Assembly: GCA_027922465.2 (NCBI GenBank)
Contig: BQMF02000280.1
Coordinates: 62,001 to 126,000 of the forward strand
Direction of reading: 5' to 3'
Length of the DNA: 64,000 bases
Source of the DNA: Turritopsis dohrnii
Lineage: Eukaryota > Cnidaria > Hydrozoa > Anthoathecata > Oceaniidae
Part shown: one piece after another, positions 1 through 11,320 of the stretch
How positions within the stretch are numbered: the stretch's first letter is position 1
Layout of the letters: every line of letters begins with the position of its first letter
Position numbers and translations under genes: made by a program
Notes under the pieces: generated by a model
Told to the model about the DNA's origin: nothing
The model's database searches: none
What the model saw: the letters and a program-made list of their open reading frames with translations, nothing else

Positions 1-282
1 AAAACAAAAATACTAATGGTAGCAGAAATCTCAATTGTTAGTACAATCACTAATACATGATTACCACACAGGTGTAAAAGTCAAAATAACACTTATTGCT
101 GAACAGTAATTGTTTTGATTACCTCAACAAACCTTTCACCAACACACGATCTCTCGTGCGTGACATTTGACAATCATATGGAACTTCCATAAACTAAATA
201 AAGAGAGAGGAAGAAAAGCTGTTAGAACAAAGAAGTAAAATTCAGCATCGTCTCAGGAAATCGATAAAAAATAAAAACTTAC

Positions 283-1634
283 TTGGTTGAATGAATTTGC
301 AGAAGATGAACAGAGCATGGTACCAACAGCTGTGCCAGCAAATTTCATTGGCACGAACACTCCAGGAGCAATCACATATCCTGCAGCTGCAGTAAGCACA
401 ACCAGCGCTGAGTGAAAAGAACGTTTAACATAGTGTTAAGGGCAGAAATAACCATCATAAGGTTCTGCCAAGAGCATTGAAACAATGTGTGAACCCAACA
501 AGGCAATTTCTCCAATTAAGAACATTTATATCTTATTATAATTAATTGCGTAGTGTGCATCCTACTTTTATTTTAGAGAGTGATATATTTACTTAAATTT
601 TACGGTCAAGTTCTTCTTATGTGCGCGTAAAACCACGTAGAGGCGAGAGACACTTTTTTCACGATTATTCTAAAAGCACATGGCATTTGACGTCAGTTTT
701 TTTTATGACCACGGGGAATCATTGCATTGCATCCCCAATCGAAGGCGACGTTTTTGGGGAAATATCTCAAGAACCAATAGGGATAACTGACGTTTTTGGG
801 GGTCGGTGATGGGGTGACGCAAAATTTGGGCCTAAATTTTAATTGGTATATACTGTGGCTATGACGTCATCAAAATGTTAGATCGACAATATTTCTCTAA
901 CGGTTGATCGTAGCGAAACGATCCCATACATTTTTTTGATCAGTTTTTTGAGCTCCTCAACATAGGTTACACTTTTGAGTTGCGATTCTACGATTTATTT
1001 TTTCGTCACAGGGTACATACACGGGAATGGTGGATTTGACCTAATGTTTTCGAAGTTAAGTTTGGTAAAAAGTTTTTACCCGGGTTGCTAGTTTATATTA
1101 AGTTCCAAAGCATAATCAATCAGTCATTTAATAAAAACACAGAACCTTCAATAACAACTGGTGTTCTTCACGAGTTATGTATCATTCTTCAACATGGCGC
1201 TAAATACTGATCACATGAATTGAACTTTCAGAATCCTTTTTGATTTTAAAACTTTGTATGGTAGTTTGCTGAAGCTATTGCTTCAATTTTAAACTATCAC
1301 TTTAGATATTACTACTGATGCACTTTCAAACTTGTTTAAAGCAACTAATCTAGATCATGTTATAGGGTTTAAGAAGTACTCAAAGATGTTATGTGGAAAA
1401 ACTAATACACAGGTTCCAAGAGTTAAAAAGTTAAGGATAAAACGTTTCATACACATAAAATTAGGACTTCATTTTAAGCAAGTTCATACCAGTTAATCTA
1501 GATTTTGACAGCTTTGAATACAAAGCAAGCCTTTGCTTCAGTGAAGGTTTTTGAACTTCCTTCCATCCATCTGCCAGGTGGGATAGCGTATCTTTGGCAA
1601 TTGGATAACCTTCTCTTGAGTGTGTGGAATGTAT
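283..1634 (-). CDS. COX10: COX10 (heme O synthase / protoheme IX farnesyltransferase), two internal exons only
   Basis: Two minus-strand exons join in phase: 1490-1634 (48 codons plus one base) and 283-407 (two bases plus 41 codons), with GT/AG borders. The joined peptide has the UbiA-family entry segment Y-S-K-L-S-K-S-R-L-T-A-L-V-V-L-T followed by a hydrophobic helix with G-Y-V-I-A-P-G and then C-S-S-S-A-N-S-F-N-Q, the start of the conserved N-rich prenyl-diphosphate-binding region. The family farnesylates heme b to heme O in the mitochondrial inner membrane for cytochrome c oxidase assembly. The exon with the N-x3-D-type metal-binding motif should follow at the donor at 281-282, beyond the left edge. 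I could not place the leader exon upstream of 1634. Assignment rests on motif order and the exact phase match. Confidence 0.88.
564..1093 (+). repeat. ~530 bp dispersed repeat, left copy (inverted relative to 2999-3575)
   Basis: This segment matches the reverse complement of 2999-3575 almost throughout. Shared landmarks are the end TTTTATTTTAGAGAGTGATA, a central block with TGACGTCA, GAATCATTGCATTGCATCCC and CCAATAGGGATAACTGACG, and the other end ACCCGGGTTGCTAGTT. It lies in the COX10 intron between exons 283-407 and 1490-1634. No coding frame is evident, so it is probably a non-autonomous mobile element. Confidence 0.85.
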
Positions 1635-2341
1635 CTATGAAAAAAACAAAAGTTTTCCAAAGTTGTTCATAATGAAAATTTCTCCATACCCAAACTATAA
1701 TAGGTTATTTTTTCATTGCTCAAACTTCAACCAACTTTGTTACAAACCTTATTGCTTTGAGATGAAATCTTCTGGTTTGTGCTCAACAACAAAATATGTG
1801 TATATTTTCCAGAAAACGCATGTAACAATTTTCTTGATGTTCCTATAAATAAAATAATTTTAAGAACAACAAATTTATTTTGTCCAAACACCCAAACATC
1901 CCGACTTTTGTCACAACTTTAAAATAAGTCAAGTGCCCTTACCAATTCTTGATTTGTATAAAGCTAACATTTTAGGCAGAAGCAGTTTCTAACATATTCA
2001 GGTTCTAAAATGAAAGCAATCTACGTCATTGTACATTATATTTATATTATTTCTTTGATCTTCAAGATATGGCTTCTATTTTTTTTTTACCTATAGAGAA
2101 TATTCTTGTTGGATAGTTTCAAGCATGGATCAATAAAAATAAATACCGCACACTGGCCTCCTGGCAAGTTAGAGCAATGCTATACTTATCTTTGATGGTC
2201 AACTGTTATGGATGGAAGCCCGAGGACTTAAAACTCCCAGATACTTTGTTTACTTATTATTTCAGTAGGTATGTTACAAGATATAAATTCTAACAATTTA
2301 TATGGTATTTATTTATAAGTAACAATAACAGAGTTTTTATT

Positions 2342-2635
2342 TTACAAAAGAAGGCTGTTCGTATAATCACCTGTTCAAATTTTAGATCTCCCTCAATTCC
2401 CATCTTTCATGATCTTAATATCCTCCCTATCTTCTCCCTTGTTAAGGTTCTCAATGTATAACACATTGTCTACAATTATTTAAATTCAAACGTCCCTGAT
2501 GAAATCTTTCAAGTTTTTAAATTCTCACCTGCCTCCACCTCTCATGAACACAACACACGTTTCAGTAGCTGGGTTATCAATTCCTAGCATCAAAACAAAT
2601 GTATTTGGCAAAAATTCCCTAACATTCTAGGCAAT
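2342..2635 (+). pseudogene. CR1/L2-like non-LTR retrotransposon, 3' end of reverse transcriptase ORF (decayed)
   Basis: One frame reads L-Q-K-K-A-V-R-I-I-T-C-S-N-F, then S-P-S-I-P-I-F-H-D-L-N-I-L-P, a stop, then H-I-V-Y-N-Y-L-N and H-E-H-N-T-R-F. This order is typical of the region just after the polymerase domain in CR1/L2/RTE-type retrotransposons. In-frame stops and the missing upstream RT domain show a 5'-truncated dead copy. A T/TG-rich stretch (2745-2890) lies downstream. It sits upstream of the COX10 exons. Confidence 0.65.
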
Positions 2636-2744
2636 GAAATTTTGAAATCAACTTCAATCATCATACTGATATAATTCTTCAAAATTTAGCTACTAATACT
2701 CTTAGAAAACTATCAACTCTGTCACTGCAATAGCTCACCTGTTT

Positions 2745-2890
2745 TGTTTGTTTGTTTTGTTTTTTGTTGTTGTTGTTTTTTGTTCTTGAATTTTGTGTGT
2801 TTTGTAATCTGGTAAGTCTCTTGCTCTATCCTTTTTTGTCTTTTTTGTCCTTTTTTTTCTATTTTTTTAAAATTTTTTTTTATTTTTCTG
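2745..2890. repeat. T-rich low-complexity tract
   Basis: Runs of TTTG, TTG and long T stretches directly follow the retrotransposon relic. It may be a remnant 3' tail or simple-sequence drift. Confidence 0.6.
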
Positions 2891-2998
2891 GTGGCCTCCC
2901 CCCTCGATTAGCTTGTCTATTGGTGTAGTCTCCTTCCATGTTTATATTGTATATGATCTAATAAGATTACTTACATAATTCTTATAACATTATTACAT

Positions 2999-3575
2999 AA
3001 CTAGTAACCCGGGTAAAAAATTTTTACCACATCTAACTTCAAAAAGGATATATATGCAAATCCCGTGTCGAAAAAAGGTGACAAAAAATATAATCAAGGT
3101 GTGCAAACCCCGTAAGGGAAAATTAAATCAAGGAATAGCGATTTAAAAGTGTACATATGTTATAGAGCTCGAAAAACTGAGCAAAAAAATGTATGGGATC
3201 GTTTCGCTACGACCAACTGTTGCAGAGATATTGTCGGTTACAGATTTTGATGACGTCATAGCCACAGTATATACCAAGTAAAATTTAGGCCCAAGTTTCG
3301 CATCACCCCATCACCTATATTGCGGACCCTAAAAAACGTCAGTTATCCCTATTGGTTCTCGAGATATTTCCCCAAAAACGTTGTGTTCGATTAGGGATGC
3401 AATGCAATGATTCCCCCCGTGATAGATAAAAAAACTGACGTCACAGCACATGCTACTATGTAATAATCGTAAAAAAACACATGGCCTAACGAAAAATATG
3501 ACCACGATTAAGAAGATTTTGACCGTAAAATTCAACAAAATTTATCACTCTCTAAAATAAAAGTGTGACACACGT
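2999..3575 (-). repeat. ~575 bp dispersed repeat, right copy (inverted relative to 564-1093)
   Basis: Reverse-complement partner of 564-1093, slightly longer because of small insertions in the third nearest its ACCCGGGTT end. Both copies end in ACCCGGGTT on the side facing the enclosed COX10 exon. Confidence 0.85.
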
Positions 3576-4038
3576 CCGCGTATTAGGATATAGATTTATG
3601 TAATTTTCTGGAAAAATTACCCACCACAGGAATCCATACAAAATTGCTCTTTCTGCATAGGCTCTACCACTACATTGCAAGACAAGAACGTTGCAATTAT
3701 ATATAACAGTTGAAGGATCTACATACAGTGTTCCATCAATTCTTCTGGTTGAGATGTCATGTGACTGGACTTTCAGCCAATGGATTAACTAGATTTTTGA
3801 GGGAAAACAAACACTATGGTCAAACCTTCTACCAAGTTTTTCTTCAAAACTTTTTAAAAAAAATTTAGGTGAGTGTTCTGTTTTCCCTCAACTGTGATGT
3901 CATCCTGACCAGAAGAATAACTTTTTGCAAAGTATGGTTGCAAATGGAAAATTATATCGGGACGGGTAAAAAAATTGTAGCTAGAGGATTAAATTTTTGT
4001 GGATTTATTTATGACACAGTAAGAAATACTGGAATTCA

Positions 4039-4164
4039 TTTATGACATCAAAGAAATACTCAGTCATATTTTTCCCTAATAAATTCTTCACATCAGCACT
4101 TCTGTCTTTGCCATAAGCGCGTGGTGGCGGTGGGTTAATAGATGGCGTAAACTTTTGCTTTGAC
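4039..4164 (-). other. Small open frame, possible first exon, unrecognised
   Basis: A minus-strand ATG opens a frame beginning M-S-K-Q-K-F-T-P-S-I-N-P-P-P-P-R-A-Y-G-K-D-R-S. Its composition is more protein-like than the surrounding AT-rich DNA. I see no clear splice donor, poly(A) signal or family similarity. It lies upstream of COX10 on the same strand and could belong to an unrelated small gene or be chance. Confidence 0.2.
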
Positions 4165-4199
4165 ATTTTCGCTTCGCATTTCAATAAGTAAAACAAACA

Positions 4200-6296
4200 T
4201 TAATTCTACAAGGAAATTGTTTAATGTCTGTCTTACTATTTGCTTAGAATTGCTCCAAAAATTAGTCTAATGAAAAAGTAAATACATTATGATAAATATA
4301 AAAAAAACTGCGATGGCGTTTGGTATTTCATTATCTTCACTGTTGTTTTTTTGTACTCTGTTCGGTAAAATGAACAATACTTTGTTACAGCATGTGCAGC
4401 GCCCAATATGCTTATGGCGCAAAGGAACATAATCTAACATAAACAAATGCCACTTTTTGGTTAAAATGTTTTCATTTTCTCCTTCGCAATGAAATTATTC
4501 TTGATGAGCACATGTATCCATACAAACAGGAAACTTTTGGATAGAAAAGCTTTCAGTGAACGAAGAAAAAAACTGTTGAAAGCTCTTCTAGTTTTTTGCT
4601 GTAAATTTCATAATGTCGCTATAAGTTACATGTTCGCAAGAACTTCGTGAAAAGTCGTCGTATCTCATGGGAGATTTAATGACTTACTGAAGAAATTTTA
4701 ATAAGCGTGCTCTTTCCCATTGATGATAGATCTCAAACATTTTGTTTGAGATACAATGAAATTTCAATGTTAATTTCGTTTCGTATTAACGAGGGTCACA
4801 CATGTGTGAACGTCGTAAATATCTTTTGTTTTACTAACATTTGCTGATCTTTTGCGGTCGAACACTACCGCGCGGATGACAAATGGTGGTCTGTTAATAT
4901 TGTAATAATGGCGCTTTAAAAACATTGTCAAATATAATTATAAGTAATTTGGCGCTTCTCATAAGCTGATCGAAGTCACCCCATAATCGATATTGTCGTT
5001 TTCTTGGAAAGATCAGGTTATTTCTCTGGAATTACAAGTTTAGTTAATGTAAAATTTTGCACTGAAATAGAAGAAATATGTAATGTAATGATTCCAAAGT
5101 TTCAGAAGTAATGGTTTAGTATTTCGGAAGTTACTTTTAAAATAGTGGCAAAATTGATCGAAGTCACCCCGCTTTACGGTAATGCATCATCAAGAATTTA
5201 TACAGGTTTGCTTTAGCACATAAAGAAATTTTAGATCAGTTAGCGGAGGTTATAACTCTTGAATGACTCCAAATTGACTGGACTGTCCACTATGATAAAG
5301 GCTTTTCATATCTTGCAAGACAGTTTAAGTGACAGCATGGAATTTCTTGATTTAATTTTATTGTCAAGAAGGCTATCCCTTTAGAACACCTGTATAATGA
5401 TGACTGTTTCTATAAGTTTGTTTCTTTTCCTGAACTGTCAATTAAATTGACAACAACTAATTGGCCTGCGCGATTCCAAATTTCGTTACAAATGATGGAA
5501 TTTTACTTATATATTGAAGTCGGGGGACGATTTAACCAGTGAACCCCAAACACTGAAGGCATTGCAGCCCTTATCTTCGACTTCAGTGCATATCAATGCT
5601 TTCTTTTTTTAACTACGAGTTCTTTGTGTTTTATTGATGTGAAAATTCAGTTAACAAAATACATCTTTGTTAGTTAACGGAAAACAACTATATAACTATA
5701 TAATAACAATCACTCAGCATAATTCAATTTCCGCGCTTATAGCGTAGGAAATTGTTTGGTTTACACATTCTATCTAAGTATCTATCTCTGTCACAGTTTT
5801 TCGTCATTTTCGGAAAGTCCGTTCGGATTTCGGATTGTTTGTTTATTCAGAATAGTTAATGACTGACCTATGCTAGGAACTTAGGACAGGTTTGACTAAA
5901 ATTGGGCAATTTAGACAAGGTGCTGATTTCGAATTTGACGGTCATTTTGTCAGATTTGACTAAAGTTGGACGATTTGGGCCAAATTTGGACCAAATTTCG
6001 AAAAATCTTCAATTTTCATGAATAAACATCATGCGTAAGATATTGGTGAACTGCTTTTCTGGTCCCAAAACATCATAGTGAATTGCAAAGCTGTCAAGAT
6101 TAAGTTAAATAAATTAAAGAAGGGAGTAATTTGATGAATTCCAGACTATCAAATTATTAGTCAGTGTACAATTCAGATATGTTGAAAATTAGCCTAAAGC
6201 AATTTTCTCAAGGGCTGATGCGGAAATTGTTCAAGCCTAATGGCTTCTAGTTTAGTCTTCATATAACTATAGTGACTGTCCATGGGAAAAAAATAA
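4200..6296. other. No gene seen; AT-rich DNA with a solo transposon end
   Basis: No convincing exon on either strand. The sequence ending in CACCCCGCTTTACGGTA at about 5165-5181 is the inverse of the end starting at 63402, so it is probably one end of a Tc1/mariner-type element. Related GATCGAAGTCACCCC at about 4970 is an internal echo. Confidence 0.5.
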
Positions 6297-6301
6297 CATT
6301 G

Positions 6302-7444
6302 CAGGCCTGTAAATAAGCGTCGGACATCGGACATTGTCCGGCAAGAAATGCGCTGCGTCCGACATGAGATCCTGTACTGCCGGACATGATGTCCGACAGG
6401 AATTTATCGCCGTTTCTATCGGCCATTTTGATCTTTAACATGCTACGAATAAAAAGTATGCAGAATGAATGTCATAAGATATAAACAGGATATAAACTCA
6501 TTAATTATTAATTTTGTTTACTGTTTAAAATTTTCAAGTAGCCTGGTTTACACTGATTTGAAAATAAGAATGAATGAAAGGTTCTTATTTTTAGTCAAGG
6601 TAGAAACTGTCGGCTACTATTTTTATCAATATAAAAATCTCCCAAGTGACTTAGGGGCTGATTACATGATCCCGGTTAGCGGGAATGAAATTTCATCCCA
6701 CCTTGCCGAGGTCATTTCAATTAATTCAATTAAAAGTTTATGGTATGTGCTTAACCTTAATAAAAGAATTTTGTGAAAAGGAAAAAGGAAGAAAAACTAA
6801 TTTCGGCAGTTGACTGGGACTTTAGTTATGATGAAGATTTCTCTCATCTTCTAGAAGATTAGAAATTATGAAATAGTTTCTGGAAATATTTTGCTTTCCA
6901 AATTTGTGCATGTGAACCATTTCCTATAACACGTTTTTAAAACTGAACGTTCTTTTCTTTTGTTGTTAAGCTGAATTTGAAAATAAATGGAGACAAGAAA
7001 TCCTGCCTTTTTGTTCTTTTTCTGACGTCAGTTTATTTTAATTTTTATTTTGTTACAGGTAACATATTAATTAGAGATCAAACTATATTTGAAAAGTTAA
7101 AAGATTAATCAATGAAACAATTGTTTTTCTTTTTATAATTTGACAAATCGAAAAAGCAAAAGAGTCGCTCTCCTCCTGAATTTCATTTTCAATAAAGTGT
7201 GAAACGGGATGATACGATGAGACAAACAAAAAAAATTTTTTAACTAACTTGATGGGGTGCACAAGTTTTATTCTGAATTTTTACGGCAAAACAATCATCA
7301 TCTTACCTTTCTGAACGATCCCAGATACCACTGTAAAAGAAACTTGGAAAAGCATGTCCGACATGAAATGATTATGTCCGACATGGACACGATGCACGTA
7401 GGACATCGTGTCCGGCAAGGGACAAAAAGTTATTTACAGGCCTG
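6302..7444. mobile_element. Non-autonomous DNA transposon, ~1.14 kb, TIR CAGGCCTGTAAATAA, target duplication CATTG
   Basis: Both ends carry CAGGCCTGTAAATAA in inverted orientation, and each is flanked outside by CATTG (6297-6301 and 7445-7449). Sub-terminal DNA at both ends repeats GTCCGACATG, GTCCGGCAAG and their complements, probably multiple transposase-binding sites. No transposase frame is visible inside. The CAG start suggests a hAT- or CACTA-like relationship, but a 5 bp duplication does not fit hAT (8 bp), so the superfamily is open. Confidence 0.75.
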
Positions 7445-7452
7445 CATTGATT

Positions 7453-7720
7453 TATAGATTAATCTATATTTACCTATATTATAGATTAGATTTTATCTAT
7501 AATCTATGTATAGGTAAAATTTTATCTATATTATAGATTATAGATTATTATAGATTATCTATAATCTATAACCTATAATCGATAATCTATAACCTATAAT
7601 CGATAATCTATAATCGATAATCTATAATCTATAACCTACGTTCGAAATCAATAATCTATAATGTATAACCTATAATAGAAAAACTTTACTCGATATCTAT
7701 AATCGAGTAGTCCATGCGCT
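7453..7720. repeat. TATAGATTATAGATTA-type satellite-like cluster, left
   Basis: Dense short units built on ATCTATAATC, CGATAATC and their complements, able to pair with themselves and with the cluster at 9060-9285. Confidence 0.85.
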
Positions 7721-7984
7721 ATATTTATAGGAAACAAGCGATAACAACTTTAATTACTTGCGAAAATTTGTTATCGCATAAAAGTTTCCAAGTGAATGTG
7801 AACCAGGTCGCCATGTCTAATTTTATTAATCGACAGATGCCACCAGCGAAAGGTTATTTTTGTTCCTTAACATTTTAATATTGAAGTCTGTAAGGTAGAG
7901 AAAGATTAGTTTAATCAAAAAGAAAAGTTCTCATCTCTTTTTACGGTAGCAGCGAAAGCGAATACCGTATTAAAACACCCGTGG

Positions 7985-8009
7985 ACTACTACTACTACTA
8001 CTACTACTC
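7985..8009. repeat. (ACT)n microsatellite
   Basis: About eight perfect ACT triplets. Confidence 0.9.
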
Positions 8010-9059
8010 CTCCGGCCGAAATGGCAATTAGTCTGCGATTTAGAGTCTGCGGGACTCTATCAAAAACGCAATGTAAATTCTAATGAAGGAACGCAGCCTT
8101 CGTAATTTGGAAGCTTTTTTATATCGAACATTTAAAAGTAGATTACCTTTTATTTTAAAAGTACATAACCTGATATTTTATAACTTAATCCACGAAATTA
8201 GAATTCATTCGAATTCTAATCAAATAGGCGTACATAAAAATGGGACTTTTAGTTCATTACGCTAACTGAAAATATATACTTGATATGCTGCTTTTCTTGT
8301 TAGTAAAGCTTATTAGTTCAAAATTTCTTATTACCTCGTTTGGTTTGTTAGCTATTACACTATGTTTGTTTATTAAAGTTTTCAAAGATCTAGTTCAAAA
8401 AGGCAGTTTATTTGTTGGAATTCAATTTTGGTTTCGTCAGAAATTATTATTATTATAAACAAACTTTTTTTTTTCTACATAAGCTCTTACGAAAAAATTT
8501 CTTATAAAAAAAACACACAGCTCACACATGTATAATTCTTTTGTCTTTAAATAAATTGTTGCTGGTGTTTTTGGTTAGACCCTATTTACACTAATTAATC
8601 ATTTTCATCGAATTTATCGTTAATGCCTGTTTTCCACCAGTGAGATATCTTAGAAAACATCCAGTAAAGAAGTTTTTAGTACTTAAAGTAAAATTTCGAA
8701 AGCATTTGCGTGAAAAGTAAACTTGCTGCTACCGTTTTGCGCCATCTGGCTCTTGTTGATTAAACTTTACGCCCTGAAGATTATCTTCAAAAAAGATAAG
8801 TAATTACTTTCCCTTGCTAATCAAGAGTATGTTACGCTGGCGAAATTATCGTACAACGTTTTGAACTTTGTTACACGTAACATTATGTCACAAATGACTG
8901 CTCTTTTAATGAACTAGACGTTTCTCCAAGAGGCCTGGCCGAAATAGAGATACAATGTATTATAATTATAGCATGTTTAATGTGCCAACGACATGATTCT
9001 CCTTACCGTAAGCATAACTAAGTGTCTATTTTTTTTAATGGTTTCGATGACGTTTCAGA

Positions 9060-9285
9060 ATTTATAACCTGTAATAACTATAGATTATTGATTATAGATT
9101 ATAGATTATCGATTATAGATTACCTATAATCTATAATCGATAATCTATAATCTATAATCGATAATCTATAATGCATAATTATAGATAACTATAGATTATA
9201 GATTATAGATTATAGATTAGATTAATCTATAATTTCTATTGTTTTCTTACCTATAATCTATAATCTATAATCTATAATTTGAATG
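9060..9285. repeat. TATAGATTATAGATTA-type satellite-like cluster, right
   Basis: Same unit as 7453-7720. The 1.3 kb between the two clusters has no recognisable gene, so the pair may be the long inverted ends of one non-coding element. Confidence 0.85.
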
Positions 9286-9711
9286 TTATTCTTTTCCCAT
9301 GGACGGTCACATATTTAGAATGAATTAACAAAATTTCCTGAATTGATCTGTGTACAGGTGTTGTTTGCAAAAATATTTTGAATTAACAAAACCCTTTGTT
9401 TGAAAGGCTTTTGAAAGTTACTATGATTTTTGAACATTATTTCCTATTTATCAAAATGAAGTAAGAACATTGTTTTTCTATATATATATATATTTTTCTA
9501 TAAATCCAATTGTTGTAATTTCAATAACGTAATTCTTGCGCAATATCTTTTTGAACTTGATCATGAAAAGATCTGTTTATTGCACGCCTGGTAAGATTTA
9601 AGGCGCGTAATAGAGCGCACGTCTCTTTTTTTTAGGCATTTCACAACCAGCCCTGTATATATATAGCACTTTTTTTTAAACTGTTGACACATTTTCTTTT
9701 GTCCTGAAACT

Positions 9712-10205
9712 GAAATTACCTTAAAGTCACAAAATGTTGCGTACACAAAAAGTAGCTAGCATTAATTGTCGCGAGCAGCCAAAATTGATAAAAGTTGCGA
9801 GATGCAAGAAAAAAATTTTATATGCATAAAACCCTGTGAAATACATAAATTGAAGGAATATCGAGCAGCTTTTCTCTAAGGACGTCATTCTCAATAAAAA
9901 TGCACCCACTTTTTTATATTCACTGACTTTTTTCAATCATTATGGGCTGAAACAAGATATTGGAATACAACTAAAGGATCACTGGCAATTCTATGGGGAC
10001 AATTCTTCAGGGTTCACCTTTCTGGAAATGTGAGAAAATATAGTTGGAGGCTTGCGAAATATTTTTTGTGAAAGTATTTAAAAATCTGGAACACAAAAAG
10101 TTGTGAATCCTTAAAAAGAAAATTGTTGCTAGACTAATTGTCGTCAAAGTCGCGAAAATTTGCTTGTGACTTTTTGTGACTTTAAGGTAGGCAAAATGTT
10201 GCTGA
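9712..10205. mobile_element. ~490 bp foldback/MITE-like repeat
   Basis: ACCTTAAAGTCACAAAATG near 9719 recurs inverted near 10175-10195, and further inside the arms GCGACAATTA and CACAACTTTT-type words also pair. No coding capacity. Confidence 0.5.
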
Positions 10206-10261
10206 AAACAGTCATCGACAGTTAGGGACACTTGACCAGAATCTGTTGGCAAAATAATCAT

Positions 10262-11320
10262 TGTTGTATTATAAAGAATTGACTCAATAATATATCGTTT
10301 TACTCTCCTCTATAAATATATCTGATTAAATTATGACAATCTAGCATGGCAACCGCATAGAAACATAGCTCTTGGGAAAACTTGACACAGTCAATTTTGG
10401 GGGGGGAGGTGAAACTTTATGTAAAAACAAAACTTTTTACCACTGCCTATTTTCTCTTACACATTAGTTTTTCAGAAAAATGAAGAAACTAGAAAACGAA
10501 CAGTTTTGAAATCTTCGGAGGAGCACTGCTTTTTATTATCAGTTTCAATATTGATCGTAAAATTAAATTGCGTTATTGTGTGGCGTTTATTAAAATCATT
10601 AGCACGGCAATGCCAAAAATGATAATATTTAATTCAAGAATGAATTCGGGATCGAATATGCAGTGAACAACACTCGTCTTGAGTAGTGCATTCGTCAAAA
10701 TAATCTTCTACTAATCAAACTCAATGTTAATTTTGGCATGGGAATGACTAATGGGAATGACTTTTTGTTGAGACAAATTCCATTTATGTTCTTGGCTTAA
10801 AATAAATTGCATGTAGCTTTATTCCGGACAATTTATTTATATTGATGAGAATGTGAAGTGAAGAGTCCGAAATTACAAATTAAATCAAATTTATATTATT
10901 ACTATTTTCACCATTTTACAATACAATTCTTGATCTTGTATTCTCAAATCAGAAGAAGAAGTTGTGAATGCACTTCCTCATATGGCTGTCATCAAGCAGC
11001 ATTAAACATGTTTTATTGCAAATTTTGGTCAAGTGGTCCTAACTATATAAGTATTTCTTCTTAAAATGGTTTTATGGAAATTTTCATTCAAAATGCAAAA
11101 ATTTTGTATAGTTTTTTATGGTCGCATAGAAAGTTTTGCAATGAACCAGCTTTCGTCAGCCTTCTTAGTTGTAAATGGTATTCTTTCTAAGCTCCTGCAT
11201 CATTATTTGGCTGTAACACCATTATCTCCGTACATTTCAAGTACACATCTGAGGCTATGACCTCTGGTTTTATGCTCATTTGCCATTCAGCAACCTATTA
11301 TATTGCATATTTGTTTTCAG
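10262..11320. other. No gene seen upstream of RPP21
   Basis: AT-rich. The last bases (TTGTTTTCAG, 11311-11320) form a splice-acceptor-like sequence ending exactly at the RPP21 start codon, so this stretch contains either a 5' UTR intron or the outron of a trans-spliced transcript. Confidence 0.5.

Noticed and set aside
6465..6776. 103-codon frame inside the CATTG-flanked transposon
   Set aside because: No resemblance to a transposase or any family I know, and no conserved motif.
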